Assembly: GCA_016630955.3 (NCBI GenBank)
Contig: CM050002.1
Coordinates: 620,001 to 684,000, forward strand
Direction of reading: 5' to 3'
DNA: 64,000 nucleotides
Source of the DNA: Didymella arachidicola
Lineage: Eukaryota; Ascomycota; Dothideomycetes; Pleosporales; Didymellaceae
Shown one piece after another: positions 44,781-54,368 of the stretch; position 1 is the first letter of the stretch; each line of letters opens with the position of its first letter. Under the pieces are notes generated by a model, which was not told the DNA's origin, searched no databases, and saw only the letters and a list, made by a program, of their open reading frames with translations. A program made the translations under genes and the position numbers.

Positions 44781-45596
44781 GACCTTAAAGGAAGCGCTAA
44801 GGAGTCTGCTAATCGTAGTGAGGAAGCCGTCGCTAAGGTCGACAGTCAAGACAACTTTGGCAGTGGTGTGGTGTACGATTTGATTGATTTACCATAAGCT
44901 GAGAAGACTGACGTTATCGCTTTCTTAGTCGGGAGATCGTTACGTTCATCATCAGACGGCGACGAGGATGGCAGCAAGGATGACAGCGACGAGGCGTACA
45001 GCCCGAACGACGACCAACCGCGCAACCGTATAACGCAAGAAGCCAGTGATTCTGATGGCGACATGGATGACGACGCCGGTGCAGACGCCAGTGTTGACGA
45101 CGATGTTGCAATGCTCGCCCACGAGGGCGACGACTAGGACAAGAACGACCTAGCTGCGGCGGAGGCGACGAAGTACTCCATGAGCCAGCCAACTACGAAG
45201 ACTGCCTACGCCAAGGCACATAAGGCAGAGTTGGATGTGTGGCAGCGAGCCGCTGCTACGTTCAACGTCAACCTAAGCGACATGCAGAATGTCCCGGAAG
45301 TCGACAAGGGCCAGATCCCGCTCAAGTAACTCGTTGGCTTCAAGACCAGGTACAGCCTCTATCCGCACCAGATTGTAGGCACCGCTGAGATCCACCGGAA
45401 TGTCTTCGGGCCTCGTGCCTCAATGATAGAGGGCGACGAGATGGGATTTGGCAAGACAAGGGTGACGTTAGACCTGCCGGAGGACGAAAGCTGGCACCAT
45501 TGCTCCCGTCCCTGCGCGCCACACCGGGTCTTTCTGGCCATGGTTGGACGAAGCATGGCCACGGGACTCTCCTCCATCTCTTCACCAGACGCTTGA
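44781..45596 (+). pseudogene. SNF2-family ATPase fragment with in-frame stops
   Basis: The same frame as the second half of the BTB remnant continues for 816 nt. It passes through an acidic Ser/Asp region (GDEDGSKDDSDEAYSPNDDQ), then RYSLYPHQIVGTAEIHRNVF and GDEMGFGKTRVTL at about 45432-45470, the Walker A block of SNF2 helicases (normally DEMGLGKT). In-frame stops are TAA 44895, TAG 45135 and TAA 45327; the frame closes at TGA 45594. The remaining helicase motifs are absent. The SNF2 match is based on about 40 residues. Its relation to the BTB part is unclear, since two separate old genes in one frame by chance are possible. Confidence 0.6.
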
Positions 45597-45661
45597 CCTG
45601 GGGAAGTCACACGACGAGCTGGCTGCTGCGGAAATAAGGCTGGCCCTGTGGGTACACTAGT

Positions 45662-45680
45662 AACGCAAGCACCAGCGCAG
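45662..45680. repeat. Diverged direct repeat, copy 1
   Basis: AACGCAAGCACCAGCGCAG; 17 of 19 bases match copy 2 at 45901-45919. Confidence 0.6.
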
Positions 45681-45900
45681 ACAACGTCTAGGTCCCTAGA
45701 GCTAGCACTATAGAGAGCGTGCGCCAACAGACGCTTGTCCACACCGCAACGAGTCTCTACCTGCTCCAGCTTGATCACAGTCGCCGTCGCGCGACAATTA
45801 GCTACGTACAGTGGCGGTGAGAGGAGCAGGCAAGCGCCACTAGTCGTACACTGCAGAGCTTGCACGTACAACATTAAGTTCCTCTGCTCTTCCCTCCTAC

Positions 45901-45919
45901 AACGCAAACACTAGCGCAG
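45901..45919. repeat. Diverged direct repeat, copy 2
   Basis: AACGCAAACACTAGCGCAG. The two differences from copy 1 are transitions (G to A and C to T). Confidence 0.6.
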
Positions 45920-46117
45920 TCACGTGCTACTGATGTGACTGAGATGTAACCTTCACTTCAGCTACAAGCGTGGCCGCGAGCAGCATGCGCAGTCTTCACC
46001 TCACCGCGACTGAGGATCGGCCGCGCCGCCAACACCAGCAGCCAGACCACTCCGCTTCCACATAACGATACCACGCACAGCGACTGCCTTCACGCGCACC
46101 AGACCACCGAGCAATCA

Positions 46118-46612
46118 ATGTCAACCATGGACGAACGCCCGAAACCAGGTAGGAACTGGTATAGCGCGGACGCAGACACGATCACAAGGAGCACCGTGGA
46201 TGAATGGCAGACGCGAATACATGCGCTGAAAAGCTGCGGTCAGCTGCCCAGTACTGTACATAATCTGGAATATATATTGCGCGAGATGCTAGAACTCGGG
46301 ACGGCCATATGGAGTATCTCGTCTAAGGATAAAGCGCAGAAGGACCGGCGCAAGTGGTGCCGCCTCGCGACCAGATGGCTCTACGACAGCGCTCTTGCCC
46401 CAAGCGAGTTCAGCGTCACTATCCGGCCGGCGTCCTTGTCCAGGGACGGAGGCAGACTTTACAAGTGCAACACGTTGACGCCGGAGGACGCCATCTCGCA
46501 GGCGTACAGGCGCGCTGACCCGGATCTGCTCCTGGAAATCCTAAGAGTCAGCTCTCAAGAAACGAAATTTCGTGTAACGTGGAAGCGCCTGGCCCGGGAA
46601 GGTTATACATGA
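46118..46612 (+). CDS. Unrecognised protein, first frame of a two-frame locus
   Basis: I do not recognise a family. The frame opens MSTMDERPKPGRNWYSADAD and encodes 164 residues, with a helical middle (LEYILREMLELGTAIW, KWCRLATRWLYDSALAPSEF) and ends WKRLAREGYT. Its TGA overlaps the ATG of the next frame as ATGA. An alternative is splicing from GTAACG at 46574 to the AG at 46709-46710 (137 bp, phase 0), which would fuse it to the second frame as one protein of about 420 residues. The codon usage looks like ordinary coding sequence, without stops. No homologue or domain is visible to me. Confidence 0.5.
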   Translation: MSTMDERPKPGRNWYSADADTITRSTVDEWQTRIHALKSCGQLPSTVHNLEYILREMLELGTAIWSISSKDKAQKDRRKWCRLATRWLYDSALAPSEFSVTIRPASLSRDGGRLYKCNTLTPEDAISQAYRRADPDLLLEILRVSSQETKFRVTWKRLAREGYT

Positions 46613-47511
46613 ACTACCGGGCTGTTGCGATCACCTCCGGCGCGGTCGTCCATCTACCAACGCCTTCCCACCGCAATCCCCTGAGTTGGCCTGTGCTGGT
46701 TAGCGGACAGCTGAACGACTGTCCTCCCAAGGTCGGCGCGTGCTTCATATCGGCGAGCGCCAACGGCATCAAGGTGTGGGTGAAGACATACTTTGAAATG
46801 TTCTGCGGCGACGCGGCTGACATCAACTTCGAACCTGCGTGGAGGCCTAAGCTGGTTATACTCCACTCAGACAGTGCGAAGCTGGCCAAGAAGTACGGTG
46901 GAGCGAGGAACGGCATCTACAATCACATGACCAAGAACAACTGGATTGAGATCTCCCGTCTGCCAGACTGGAGCCGAGCTCGAACTAAGCACGGCGCAAG
47001 TGAGTTCCAGGACGAACTGGCCGGGGATTGGGCCGACGAGAGCACATGGATACCACATTCACGTGCGACAGCCACCAAGCTCCCTCCCTCGAGGACTCGC
47101 TTCATCATCGTCAGCACAGCTGTCCCGAGCGTGGCGCCTTCGCTCGCGAACACCGGGTTGATCGGCGGACGCTTCCCACGTTACGGACGCTTCCCACCCA
47201 ATGCACGCTTCATACCCTGTGGGCGCGTGTCCTCGCAAGCCGCGGCATTCGGAGCGGTGAATGAAGAACGCCCAACAGCAGCAGACGCGCCGAGGCCAAA
47301 CGCGTCACGCTACGGACCGACGCCCGCGACGAAGAGGGTGCGTGAAGAGAGCCCCGAGCCTGCCCGGTTGAAAAAGCTCAAGACAGGGGAGGAGCTCTCG
47401 CAGTCGAGCGAGGAGAGTAGCGAGGAAGATGAGACTAAGTACTTGCGAGGTGATGAGCCTGGGCAGATACCTGCTTGTACTCCGACGCAGCACACTAGGA
47501 CGAGGTACTAA
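46609..47511 (+). CDS. Unrecognised protein, second frame of a two-frame locus
   Basis: From ATG 46609 the frame encodes 300 residues. It may instead be the 3' exon of the preceding frame, or the frame may have slipped by a base. Readable segments are LSWPVLVSGQLNDCPPKVGA, CFISASANGIKVWVKTYFEM and YGGARNGIYNHMTKNNWIEI, which look like a folded domain. A disordered C-terminus follows, with RFP-type repeats (GGRFPRYGRFPPNARF), a KRVREESPEPARLKKLK basic patch that could act as a nuclear signal, and an acidic run (SSEESSEEDE). No family is recognised. It lies between decayed BTB/SNF2 sequence and a hairpin, in the accessory island. Confidence 0.5.
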   Translation: MNYRAVAITSGAVVHLPTPSHRNPLSWPVLVSGQLNDCPPKVGACFISASANGIKVWVKTYFEMFCGDAADINFEPAWRPKLVILHSDSAKLAKKYGGARNGIYNHMTKNNWIEISRLPDWSRARTKHGASEFQDELAGDWADESTWIPHSRATATKLPPSRTRFIIVSTAVPSVAPSLANTGLIGGRFPRYGRFPPNARFIPCGRVSSQAAAFGAVNEERPTAADAPRPNASRYGPTPATKRVREESPEPARLKKLKTGEELSQSSEESSEEDETKYLRGDEPGQIPACTPTQHTRTRY

Positions 47512-48709
47512 GTGCGGATGCTGCCTCTAGAAGATGATTTGAATAATAGAATGTAAATCTAGGACTTGAGACATTAGGCTGTTTCACCTCCGCTACGCGG
47601 CGAGTAAACAGTCCCCTCAACGTAAGTCCTTGAATATGCACAAGTCCTGTCTCTTTGCCCTGATTAAGAGACCGTGCCACTCATTAGAATAAAAGCCCGG
47701 ATTCCAGAGGCCCTCCTAGGTCTGTCTCTTGTATCTGCCAGTAGTGCCGTTTCCCTGATAGAACCCTCTTCCCCCTTCACACCTCGACGCTACAACAGCA
47801 TAACAAACATACTCACCGCACAGACACTCGCAGATGGCCACTGGCAACCTCCTTCATACCACAATCCAGCTCGCAACCGGTATCCATGCCATCCGACGAC
47901 ACAAACACCAGAGGATGACATCAACCTCGCACATCACATCAGCCATCGAATGAAAGACGCACTGCTTAAAGCGCTAATATCGTGTACGATTACAAATCCA
48001 ATACACTTGTGACTTACCCCTCATCCCATTGCCTCCATCGAATCAATACTTCAACGATATGTAATGGGCCTTCAGCTCCCACGCTCGATCCCCTCTTCCA
48101 AACTTCTCTTTTCGACGCGGGGTCGGCGACTAGGCTTCCACGTTGCACTGGAGTTTGCAGCGTTGGGGGAATGGGCGGACGACATGAGTTGTCAGGCTGT
48201 GTCGGGGGGTTAACGGGGAGAACGCGAGTCCGCTTATCTAGGACTGTTTGAAGGGCGCGGGGTGGACTTGTTCAAGACAGTACACCGCGTATTGAGGTGT
48301 AGGGGTGGGATAGGTTATAGGGAAGATGATGCGGTGGGGATAAGGAAGTATGTGGGGCTGCGAAGCTGGGGGGTGTGGCGTCGGTTGGAGACGGACGGGG
48401 GAGTGAGGGGATGGGTGGTTATTGAAGCGGATCTCGAGGGGGGGCGGGCGATGCCGGGGCACAGAAGCAAGATGTGTGGTTATCAGAACGGTCGTCAGCG
48501 ACTCAGCGCTGTGCTCCCCAACACGACACGAGGAAACAAGCACAGAGGACGACATAGCCGTGGAACGAGAAAGACGCACAAACAGTGCTGCGTGAAAAAT
48601 GTTGGTTTGGTATACAAGTACAAATACAATACACTCCTCCCTCCCTCACCCCATCCCATTGACTCTTTTTAATTCGCTCTTTCCAATTCGCTCAATCGCC
48701 TTACTCTCA
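47512..48709. other. Gap between convergent unknown locus and SWR1
   Basis: Apart from the hairpin I see no conserved frame. G-rich runs occur at 48160-48450. The SWR1 3' flank lies at the right. Confidence 0.4.
47561..47648. repeat. Imperfect inverted repeat (hairpin), possible element end
   Basis: AGGACTTGAGACATTAGG at 47561 is matched in reverse by 47606-47630 (GTCCCCTCAACGTAAGTCCT) and, for its first eight bases, by CAAGTCCT at 47641-47648. The loop includes CCGCTACGCGG, itself partly palindromic. It lies 50 bp after the stop of the unrecognised locus. Confidence 0.5.
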
Positions 48710-51700
48710 TCAATACTTTTTCTTCCTCACCCTCACATGCGGATCCGCCCCCCTCCTCCTCCTCTGCCGCTCCGTCGGCGGTCTATACGGCTCTCTCCCA
48801 AACTCCTCGCGGTACAAACCGCGCATATACTCGTCTACATGTCTCCTTTTCACCAGCCCCCCAAGCTCCGCGCCAGCCTCGGCAACAGCCTCAGCCTCTG
48901 ACGCGGCGCGCGTCGCATTAACAGACTCGTCGAAATCGACGTGGTCGTCGTGGATCTCATCCACGATTTCCTTCTGCGCGGCAGATGCAGCGTTAAGGTC
49001 GTCGGTGTCTTCGACGGCGGTCATGAGGCGCGCGTCTGCGAGGATGCCGGCGCGGGAGCCGAGGACGCGGTCCATTGCCGCGCCTGCTTCGTCGGAGGAA
49101 AAGTCGAGTGCGGAGGCCTTTGCGAAGGAATCAGTAGTGAAGTCGCCCTTTTGGATGATGACGTCGTCGAGGAGGCGTTTCTGGTTTGATTTGCGCAGGA
49201 TGTTGGCTTCGATTGTGGCTTCGCTGACGAGTTTGTAGATGTGCACGTCGCGCGTTTGGCCGATGCGGTGGGCGCGGTCCTGGCACTGTTTGTCCATGGC
49301 GGGGTTCCAGTCGAGGTCGTAGAAGACGACAGTGTCGGCGCCGGTGAGGTTGATGCCGAGGCCGCCGGAGCGCGAGGACAGGATGAAGGCGAGGATGCTG
49401 GTGTCGGTGTTGAAGCGGTCGGTGAGGATCTGGCGCTGCTCAACTTTTGTGGAGCCGTCGAGGCGGAGGTACCGGTGGCCGTGGATGTTGAGGAACTGCT
49501 CCAGAATGTCAAGCACTTTGGTCATCTGGGTGAAGATCAAGACACGGTGGCCGCCGGACTGCAGGTCGCGGAGGAGGGTGGCGAGGCGTTGCAGCTTGCC
49601 GCAGTCGTACTGCAAGAGACGCTTGTCAGGAAAGGCGATGGACTGGCGCATGCGAGCTTCGTGGAAGGGATCGCGCTGGTGAGCCATCTCCGAAGCTCTG
49701 ATAAGTTGCACGCCACGTTTCGACAGCGTCAGAGGAGCCATCTCTTCTGCAGCAACCGCTGGCGTCACGCAGGTAAACTGTGCGATCAGAGGTTGCAGAG
49801 CCTCTGCCCGCTGTTCAAGGGTAGGGATCATGTCGAAGAAATGCGTAACTTGCTCAGTGCACCACTCGTTCGCGACGCGTGTCGACTTGGGCGCCCTGAA
49901 CCCGAGATCGCCATGATACCTCCGGATAGTATCATACTGCTGCTCGTCGTCTTTCGGTGGTATGATGGTCGTCGACTGCCCGAACTGATGATTCGAGGTG
50001 GGTAGTGGAGGCGCTGCATAAGCTGGCATAGCCTGCGGCTGCAACGTCTGCTGCATCGGATAGTAGGAGTTCATCACCGGCGGCGTGGGTTTGAGTATCT
50101 TGATCCCGGCTCGTCGAGGGCCAAACGTAAAGGCAAGCCAATCCACGGTGACGGCGTCGATGACCTCCTTTCCGTAAACAGGGAGGAACTGCGTTCTGGC
50201 TCGGGTGAGGGCCAGACACCGCTGGAGATGGTCGCGAACGGCGATCTGCTCGCGGCGCGCCAATGCTGACATCGTCGTCTGCAGCGAGGGCGCGCCCGGT
50301 GGAGCAGGCTTGTTGATGCGGCGCGTCTGGCGCTCGATGAGGTCTTCCAGCGGCCGCGTTGCACGGATCTGCTGGGAGCGCCGCGCGTGTCGTAGCTGGG
50401 TCTGCTCGCGCCGAGCAAAGACCATATTGAGTGCTTCGAGATTGACCTGCTTCTCCTCCAGACCCTCGTTCAGACGCTTTCGGATCAGCAAATTCTTGAT
50501 CTCATACTCCGCGGCAACGGACTTGGGCATCGCCATCGACGTAACAATCGCGCGCGTCTCGAACAGATCTGGATGGTTACATACTTTGCGCAGAGACATC
50601 AGACAGTTGATGATGGACATGTAGTTGCCGGACGAGAGGATCTGCTTCGTGTCCGCGCGGCCCATGAACCCGTCGTAGAGCTGGCGCTGGCGCTTTGAGA
50701 GCTTGCAGTACACGACGTGCTCGTACTTGCCGGGCATCTGCTTCTCGACCTCGGACTTCAGCCTGCGAAGCAAGTACGGCCGTAGCACTTCATGCAGCCT
50801 TGCCACGATCTTCTGCGCCTCGGCGTCCAGTTGCTGGCGGCCTTGGTCCAGAATCTGCGACGTGGGGTTCTTGAGCGCTAGCGTGAACTCTTCAAGATTG
50901 GCTATCCGGCCTTCGCCAGCGAAACCCGCGGGCATCAAAAAGTACAGCAGAGACCACAACTCGTCGATGTTGTTCTGCAGCGGCGTGCCCGTCAGCAACA
51001 GCCTCCGCTCCGTCCGCAGGGTGAGCATGGTCTGCCAGCGCTGGCTCTTGAAGTTCTTGATGTTGTGTGCTTCGTCGAGGATCAGGTACTGCCAGGCGCG
51101 CATCTTGAACGCCGCAGCGTCCTGCAGGATAAGCTGGTACGAGGTGATGACGACGTTGTACATGTCTTTGCCTGTGTTGCGCCAGCCCATGCGCTTGCGC
51201 TTGCGCTCATTGATGTCGCCGTAGTAGGTCAGGATCTTGAACCCGGGCAGGAACTTTTTGAATTCCATCTCCCAGTTGAGCATGACACTCGTGGGGACAA
51301 CGACAAGATGGGGGCCCCAGACGTTGCGGAAGCAGGCAATGTAGGCGAGTAGCGAGATGGTCTGGATGGTCTTGCCGAGACCCATTTCGTCCGCTAGAAT
51401 GCCGTTCGTCTCTGTGTCGTAGAGATTGGAGAGCCAGTCGAGTCCGCCGTGCTGATACTCTCGGAGAGTGCCGCGCAAGAGGGGCGGGATCTCTGCGCGT
51501 GGTGGCTGTGACGTGTCGCGGGACTTGTGCGCAGGCTCTATTTCTTCGACGTTGTCCTCCTCTTCGACTTCCAAGATGATGTCCTCCTTGGTGGGCTTGC
51601 AGACATGGCCGTTCGTATGCGCTTCCTCAGCATGCTCATTGACACCGTTGGTGTGTGTTTCGAGAAGTTCTGACTCTTCCTCGACGTGATTCTCAGCTGC

Positions 51701-53674
51701 CTCCTCGATGGAAGTCTTCGCAGCCGCCTTCAGCTTCTTGATATCACCAGCGCCCAAGAAGCCCATGAGACCAACATCGTCTTCCTCATCTTCCTCTTCT
51801 GAACCGTGGTCACTAGCCCCTGTCCCGTGCTCTGCGTCCTCGTCGTCGTCTTCCGAGTCGTCGCTGGGCCACTCCTCGCTGCCAGAACCTGATGCTGACC
51901 CGTCGTCGTCAGAGTCCAGCAACGCATCGTCGACCTGCTCCAGCTCGACATTTGCAGGATTGATGAAGTCCGGGTTTGCCTCATCATCCTCTTCGTCCGC
52001 GTGCCAGCCGTTGGTCTGGGCGACCTCTGAATCCTCCATCTCCAGATCAGGGTCCGGCGTGGGCGCAGGAGTGCCTTCTTCGTCGCCTTCATCATCGTCC
52101 TCTTCAGACTCGTCCTCGCTGGAGCTGTCTGGGAGGTCCGGCAGCTGTTCGTACTTGGCGCGCAGCTGCTCAGCGGTGAGATTCGCGTCGTCGTCTTCAG
52201 CCGTGTTGTCTTCGTCGCTGTCGTCGCTCGAGGACATGACGTCGTCGTCGTTACGGATCCTGGACGTGTCTGACGCATCGCTGCCCAGCTCAGCCATCTC
52301 GTGTTCAAACTCGCGGTCTTCGCTGTAGTAAGATGCGGAGTCTGCAGCGCCTCCGCGCCCCAGAATCTCCTGCGCCTGGTTGAACATGTCGTCCATGGCC
52401 TTGTGTCCGAGCTGCAGCTGCTCCTCCTCGTACTTGGCGACGCGCTCCTTGTCGATGTCGGCTCTGACGAGGGCCCAGGCATCTTTGACGTCCTTGACGA
52501 GCTGCTTGTAGCGTGTGATCTGGCGGTCGATCTCCTCCTGGTCGAGCTCGTCCTTGCTCTTGCGCTTGTACTTGACAGCCCACTTGTCCTGGGCCTCGCG
52601 CGCGAGCATCTTGGCCAGCCGTCTGTGGTTCTTCTTCTCGTCGGTGAGCAGGCGGCCAAAGTGCAGCGCGTGCGCGGTCACGTGGTCCCAGTGGCCGAAC
52701 TGCTGCGGCGGCTCGGGGGCTGGCTCGGGTGCAAAGACGCTGCAGACGGCCTGGCTCAGCACGCCGCTCTCGGCCGCCTGCTCGATGCGCAGACGCCGCT
52801 GGGCCTCCTCTTCGGCCTTGTCGTCTGTTATGCGCTGGGCCTCCTCTCCCTCGAGCGGATCGTCCTGGGCGAGGAAGGCCTCGAGCGAGCCGAACTTGGG
52901 CGCTGGCGGGGCATGGAGGGGATGGCGCTTCGGGGGGTCGAGCTTGCGCAGCTTGAGACGCAGGCGGGGCGCGGGCGCCGAGGGATCGAGCGACTCGGCA
53001 TACAGGCCGCCGTCGGGGTCGTGGCCGTTGGTCGCGGCGTCGTGGTCGAGGGTGACCCGCTGTGTGCGTCCGCTGCGCTTCCTCTCGGGCGATGTGCGGA
53101 CGGGCGACGTGGGCGGCGTGCGCCGTGACGGCGCTGGGGGCTTGCGCTGGCGCTCCGACTTGCGCGAGGCGGGCGTGCTCAGCGCGGGGGCAGACGCGGG
53201 CGCGGGCGTCTTCTTGCCCGTGGCAGGCGTGCCCTTCTTGACGCCGTTGGCGCTGGCGAGGCCCTTCTTCGCCGCAGGCTTCGGCGTCCCGTTCGTGTGC
53301 GGCTTGCTCGTCGTGTGCTTCGCCCGCTTGGGCGGCTCGGGTGTCGGCGGGGCGGCTTCGCGGTTCACGCGCGACGACTTGCGCACGCCGTTCTCGAAGA
53401 CGGTCGTGGGCCCGTTGGCGCTGAACAACTTCCACGGCGGCGATGCAGCGCGCGACGTGGAGCGCGACGTCGACGACTCGTCCACCTTTCGCCGCTTCGC
53501 CGGCCGCATGACGCCACCATCGTCGCCGTCGCCATCCTCCCTGCTCACGTCCTCCTTGACCGGGACCGAGACCGTCGTGGTGTCGCCATTCGGTGCGGCG
53601 TGCTCGCTGGCGGCGGTGCTGGGGGCGTGGCGGGGGATCACGTCGTCGCGGTCGGCAGGCGTGCCTTGTTCCAT
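48710..53674 (-). CDS. SWR1: Helicase Swr1 (SWR1 chromatin remodelling complex ATPase)
   Basis: Catalytic subunit that swaps H2A for H2A.Z in nucleosomes. A single exon encodes 1654 residues, close to the usual 1500-1700. The N-terminus (1-320) is Pro/Lys-rich and disordered. The HSA domain, which binds actin-related proteins, is at about 325-395 (FGHWDHVTAHALHFGRLL). An acidic stretch (470-720) that binds histones precedes the SNF2 core. Walker A DEMGLGKT is at 762-769, DEAH at 867-870 and LLTGTPLQNN just after. A long insertion, the mark of the INO80/SWR1 class, precedes helicase C (HRVLIFTQMTKVLDILEQFL, then SRSGGLGINLTGADTVVFYD and QDRAHRIGQTRDVHIYKLVS). The tail ends RVRKKKY. The start MEQGTPADRD fits. 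Confidence 0.96.
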   Translation of the reverse strand: MEQGTPADRDDVIPRHAPSTAASEHAAPNGDTTTVSVPVKEDVSREDGDGDDGGVMRPAKRRKVDESSTSRSTSRAASPPWKLFSANGPTTVFENGVRKSSRVNREAAPPTPEPPKRAKHTTSKPHTNGTPKPAAKKGLASANGVKKGTPATGKKTPAPASAPALSTPASRKSERQRKPPAPSRRTPPTSPVRTSPERKRSGRTQRVTLDHDAATNGHDPDGGLYAESLDPSAPAPRLRLKLRKLDPPKRHPLHAPPAPKFGSLEAFLAQDDPLEGEEAQRITDDKAEEEAQRRLRIEQAAESGVLSQAVCSVFAPEPAPEPPQQFGHWDHVTAHALHFGRLLTDEKKNHRRLAKMLAREAQDKWAVKYKRKSKDELDQEEIDRQITRYKQLVKDVKDAWALVRADIDKERVAKYEEEQLQLGHKAMDDMFNQAQEILGRGGAADSASYYSEDREFEHEMAELGSDASDTSRIRNDDDVMSSSDDSDEDNTAEDDDANLTAEQLRAKYEQLPDLPDSSSEDESEEDDDEGDEEGTPAPTPDPDLEMEDSEVAQTNGWHADEEDDEANPDFINPANVELEQVDDALLDSDDDGSASGSGSEEWPSDDSEDDDEDAEHGTGASDHGSEEEDEEDDVGLMGFLGAGDIKKLKAAAKTSIEEAAENHVEEESELLETHTNGVNEHAEEAHTNGHVCKPTKEDIILEVEEEDNVEEIEPAHKSRDTSQPPRAEIPPLLRGTLREYQHGGLDWLSNLYDTETNGILADEMGLGKTIQTISLLAYIACFRNVWGPHLVVVPTSVMLNWEMEFKKFLPGFKILTYYGDINERKRKRMGWRNTGKDMYNVVITSYQLILQDAAAFKMRAWQYLILDEAHNIKNFKSQRWQTMLTLRTERRLLLTGTPLQNNIDELWSLLYFLMPAGFAGEGRIANLEEFTLALKNPTSQILDQGRQQLDAEAQKIVARLHEVLRPYLLRRLKSEVEKQMPGKYEHVVYCKLSKRQRQLYDGFMGRADTKQILSSGNYMSIINCLMSLRKVCNHPDLFETRAIVTSMAMPKSVAAEYEIKNLLIRKRLNEGLEEKQVNLEALNMVFARREQTQLRHARRSQQIRATRPLEDLIERQTRRINKPAPPGAPSLQTTMSALARREQIAVRDHLQRCLALTRARTQFLPVYGKEVIDAVTVDWLAFTFGPRRAGIKILKPTPPVMNSYYPMQQTLQPQAMPAYAAPPLPTSNHQFGQSTTIIPPKDDEQQYDTIRRYHGDLGFRAPKSTRVANEWCTEQVTHFFDMIPTLEQRAEALQPLIAQFTCVTPAVAAEEMAPLTLSKRGVQLIRASEMAHQRDPFHEARMRQSIAFPDKRLLQYDCGKLQRLATLLRDLQSGGHRVLIFTQMTKVLDILEQFLNIHGHRYLRLDGSTKVEQRQILTDRFNTDTSILAFILSSRSGGLGINLTGADTVVFYDLDWNPAMDKQCQDRAHRIGQTRDVHIYKLVSEATIEANILRKSNQKRLLDDVIIQKGDFTTDSFAKASALDFSSDEAGAAMDRVLGSRAGILADARLMTAVEDTDDLNAASAAQKEIVDEIHDDHVDFDESVNATRAASEAEAVAEAGAELGGLVKRRHVDEYMRGLYREEFGREPYRPPTERQRRRRGADPHVRVRKKKY

Positions 53675-54368
53675 TCAGAGGGATGCTGCCTCGGAGAGAG
53701 GGAGCCAGACCACCCGGCGCACGCTCAAACCGGCATGTATTTCCTCGTGCTCTGGTCCAGATGTGCTCCTGCGCCCGCTGAGGATGCTGCCGTTTTCAGA
53801 TCTGCGATAGCTCTTCGCGGCGAGGCTGCAGCGGCGTGCAGGCGTTCGTGTTGTGAGGATCAAAAGTCGTGTTCGTCGGAGCCAGTCCAAAAAGATTGGT
53901 TCACGCGAGTAGCGCGCCGCCCACTTACATCACGGAGCATGTCAGGACAGTGAACATTTCACGTTCGACAGCACACGCGACACATGTCGAAATAGATTTG
54001 ACAACGACGCGAATGGCGTGATGGAAGTAGCACTGCATTCGTAGTTGAGCAAGCAGAGCTCCAGGGCTCTACTCAATGGCTGCTTCCAGCTTCAAGAACC
54101 AACAGCCTCCTCCAGGAACGCGATCTTAATCCTGCGAAGCAGAACCCAAACCCAGATGGCCTTCTCTGGAATGTAATACGCGTCAATGAACACCACTTCT
54201 CCATCCACCGCCCTCTCCAAAACACCACATCCCCCAGCACCGTCATACACCTCGCCCAAAGCAGCCTAGCCCGCCAAGCACCGCGAACTCCAAGCTCCAA
54301 CCTCACTCCTCCGCACCCACACATCGCACCCACCCAATTGCCCGCCAGCAGCAGCTGCACCACCCACA
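53675..54368. other. Divergent intergenic region, SWR1 and NDUFB8
   Basis: Should carry both promoters. No conserved frame or clear box is seen; the right half is C-rich. Confidence 0.5.

Larger units (their letters stand above)
45597..46117. other. Gap with a diverged direct repeat
   Basis: Non-coding. It holds two related 19-bp sequences (45662 and 45901) and is the likely promoter of the locus at 46118. Confidence 0.4.

Noticed and set aside
45359..45907. A 182-codon minus-strand frame as a gene
   Set aside because: It is antisense to the SNF2 remnant, and its text is compositionally random.
49241..53953. Long plus- and minus-strand frames of up to 430 codons inside the SWR1 gene
   Set aside because: They are shadows of a GC-biased 5-kb exon; the minus-strand SWR1 frame carries all family motifs.
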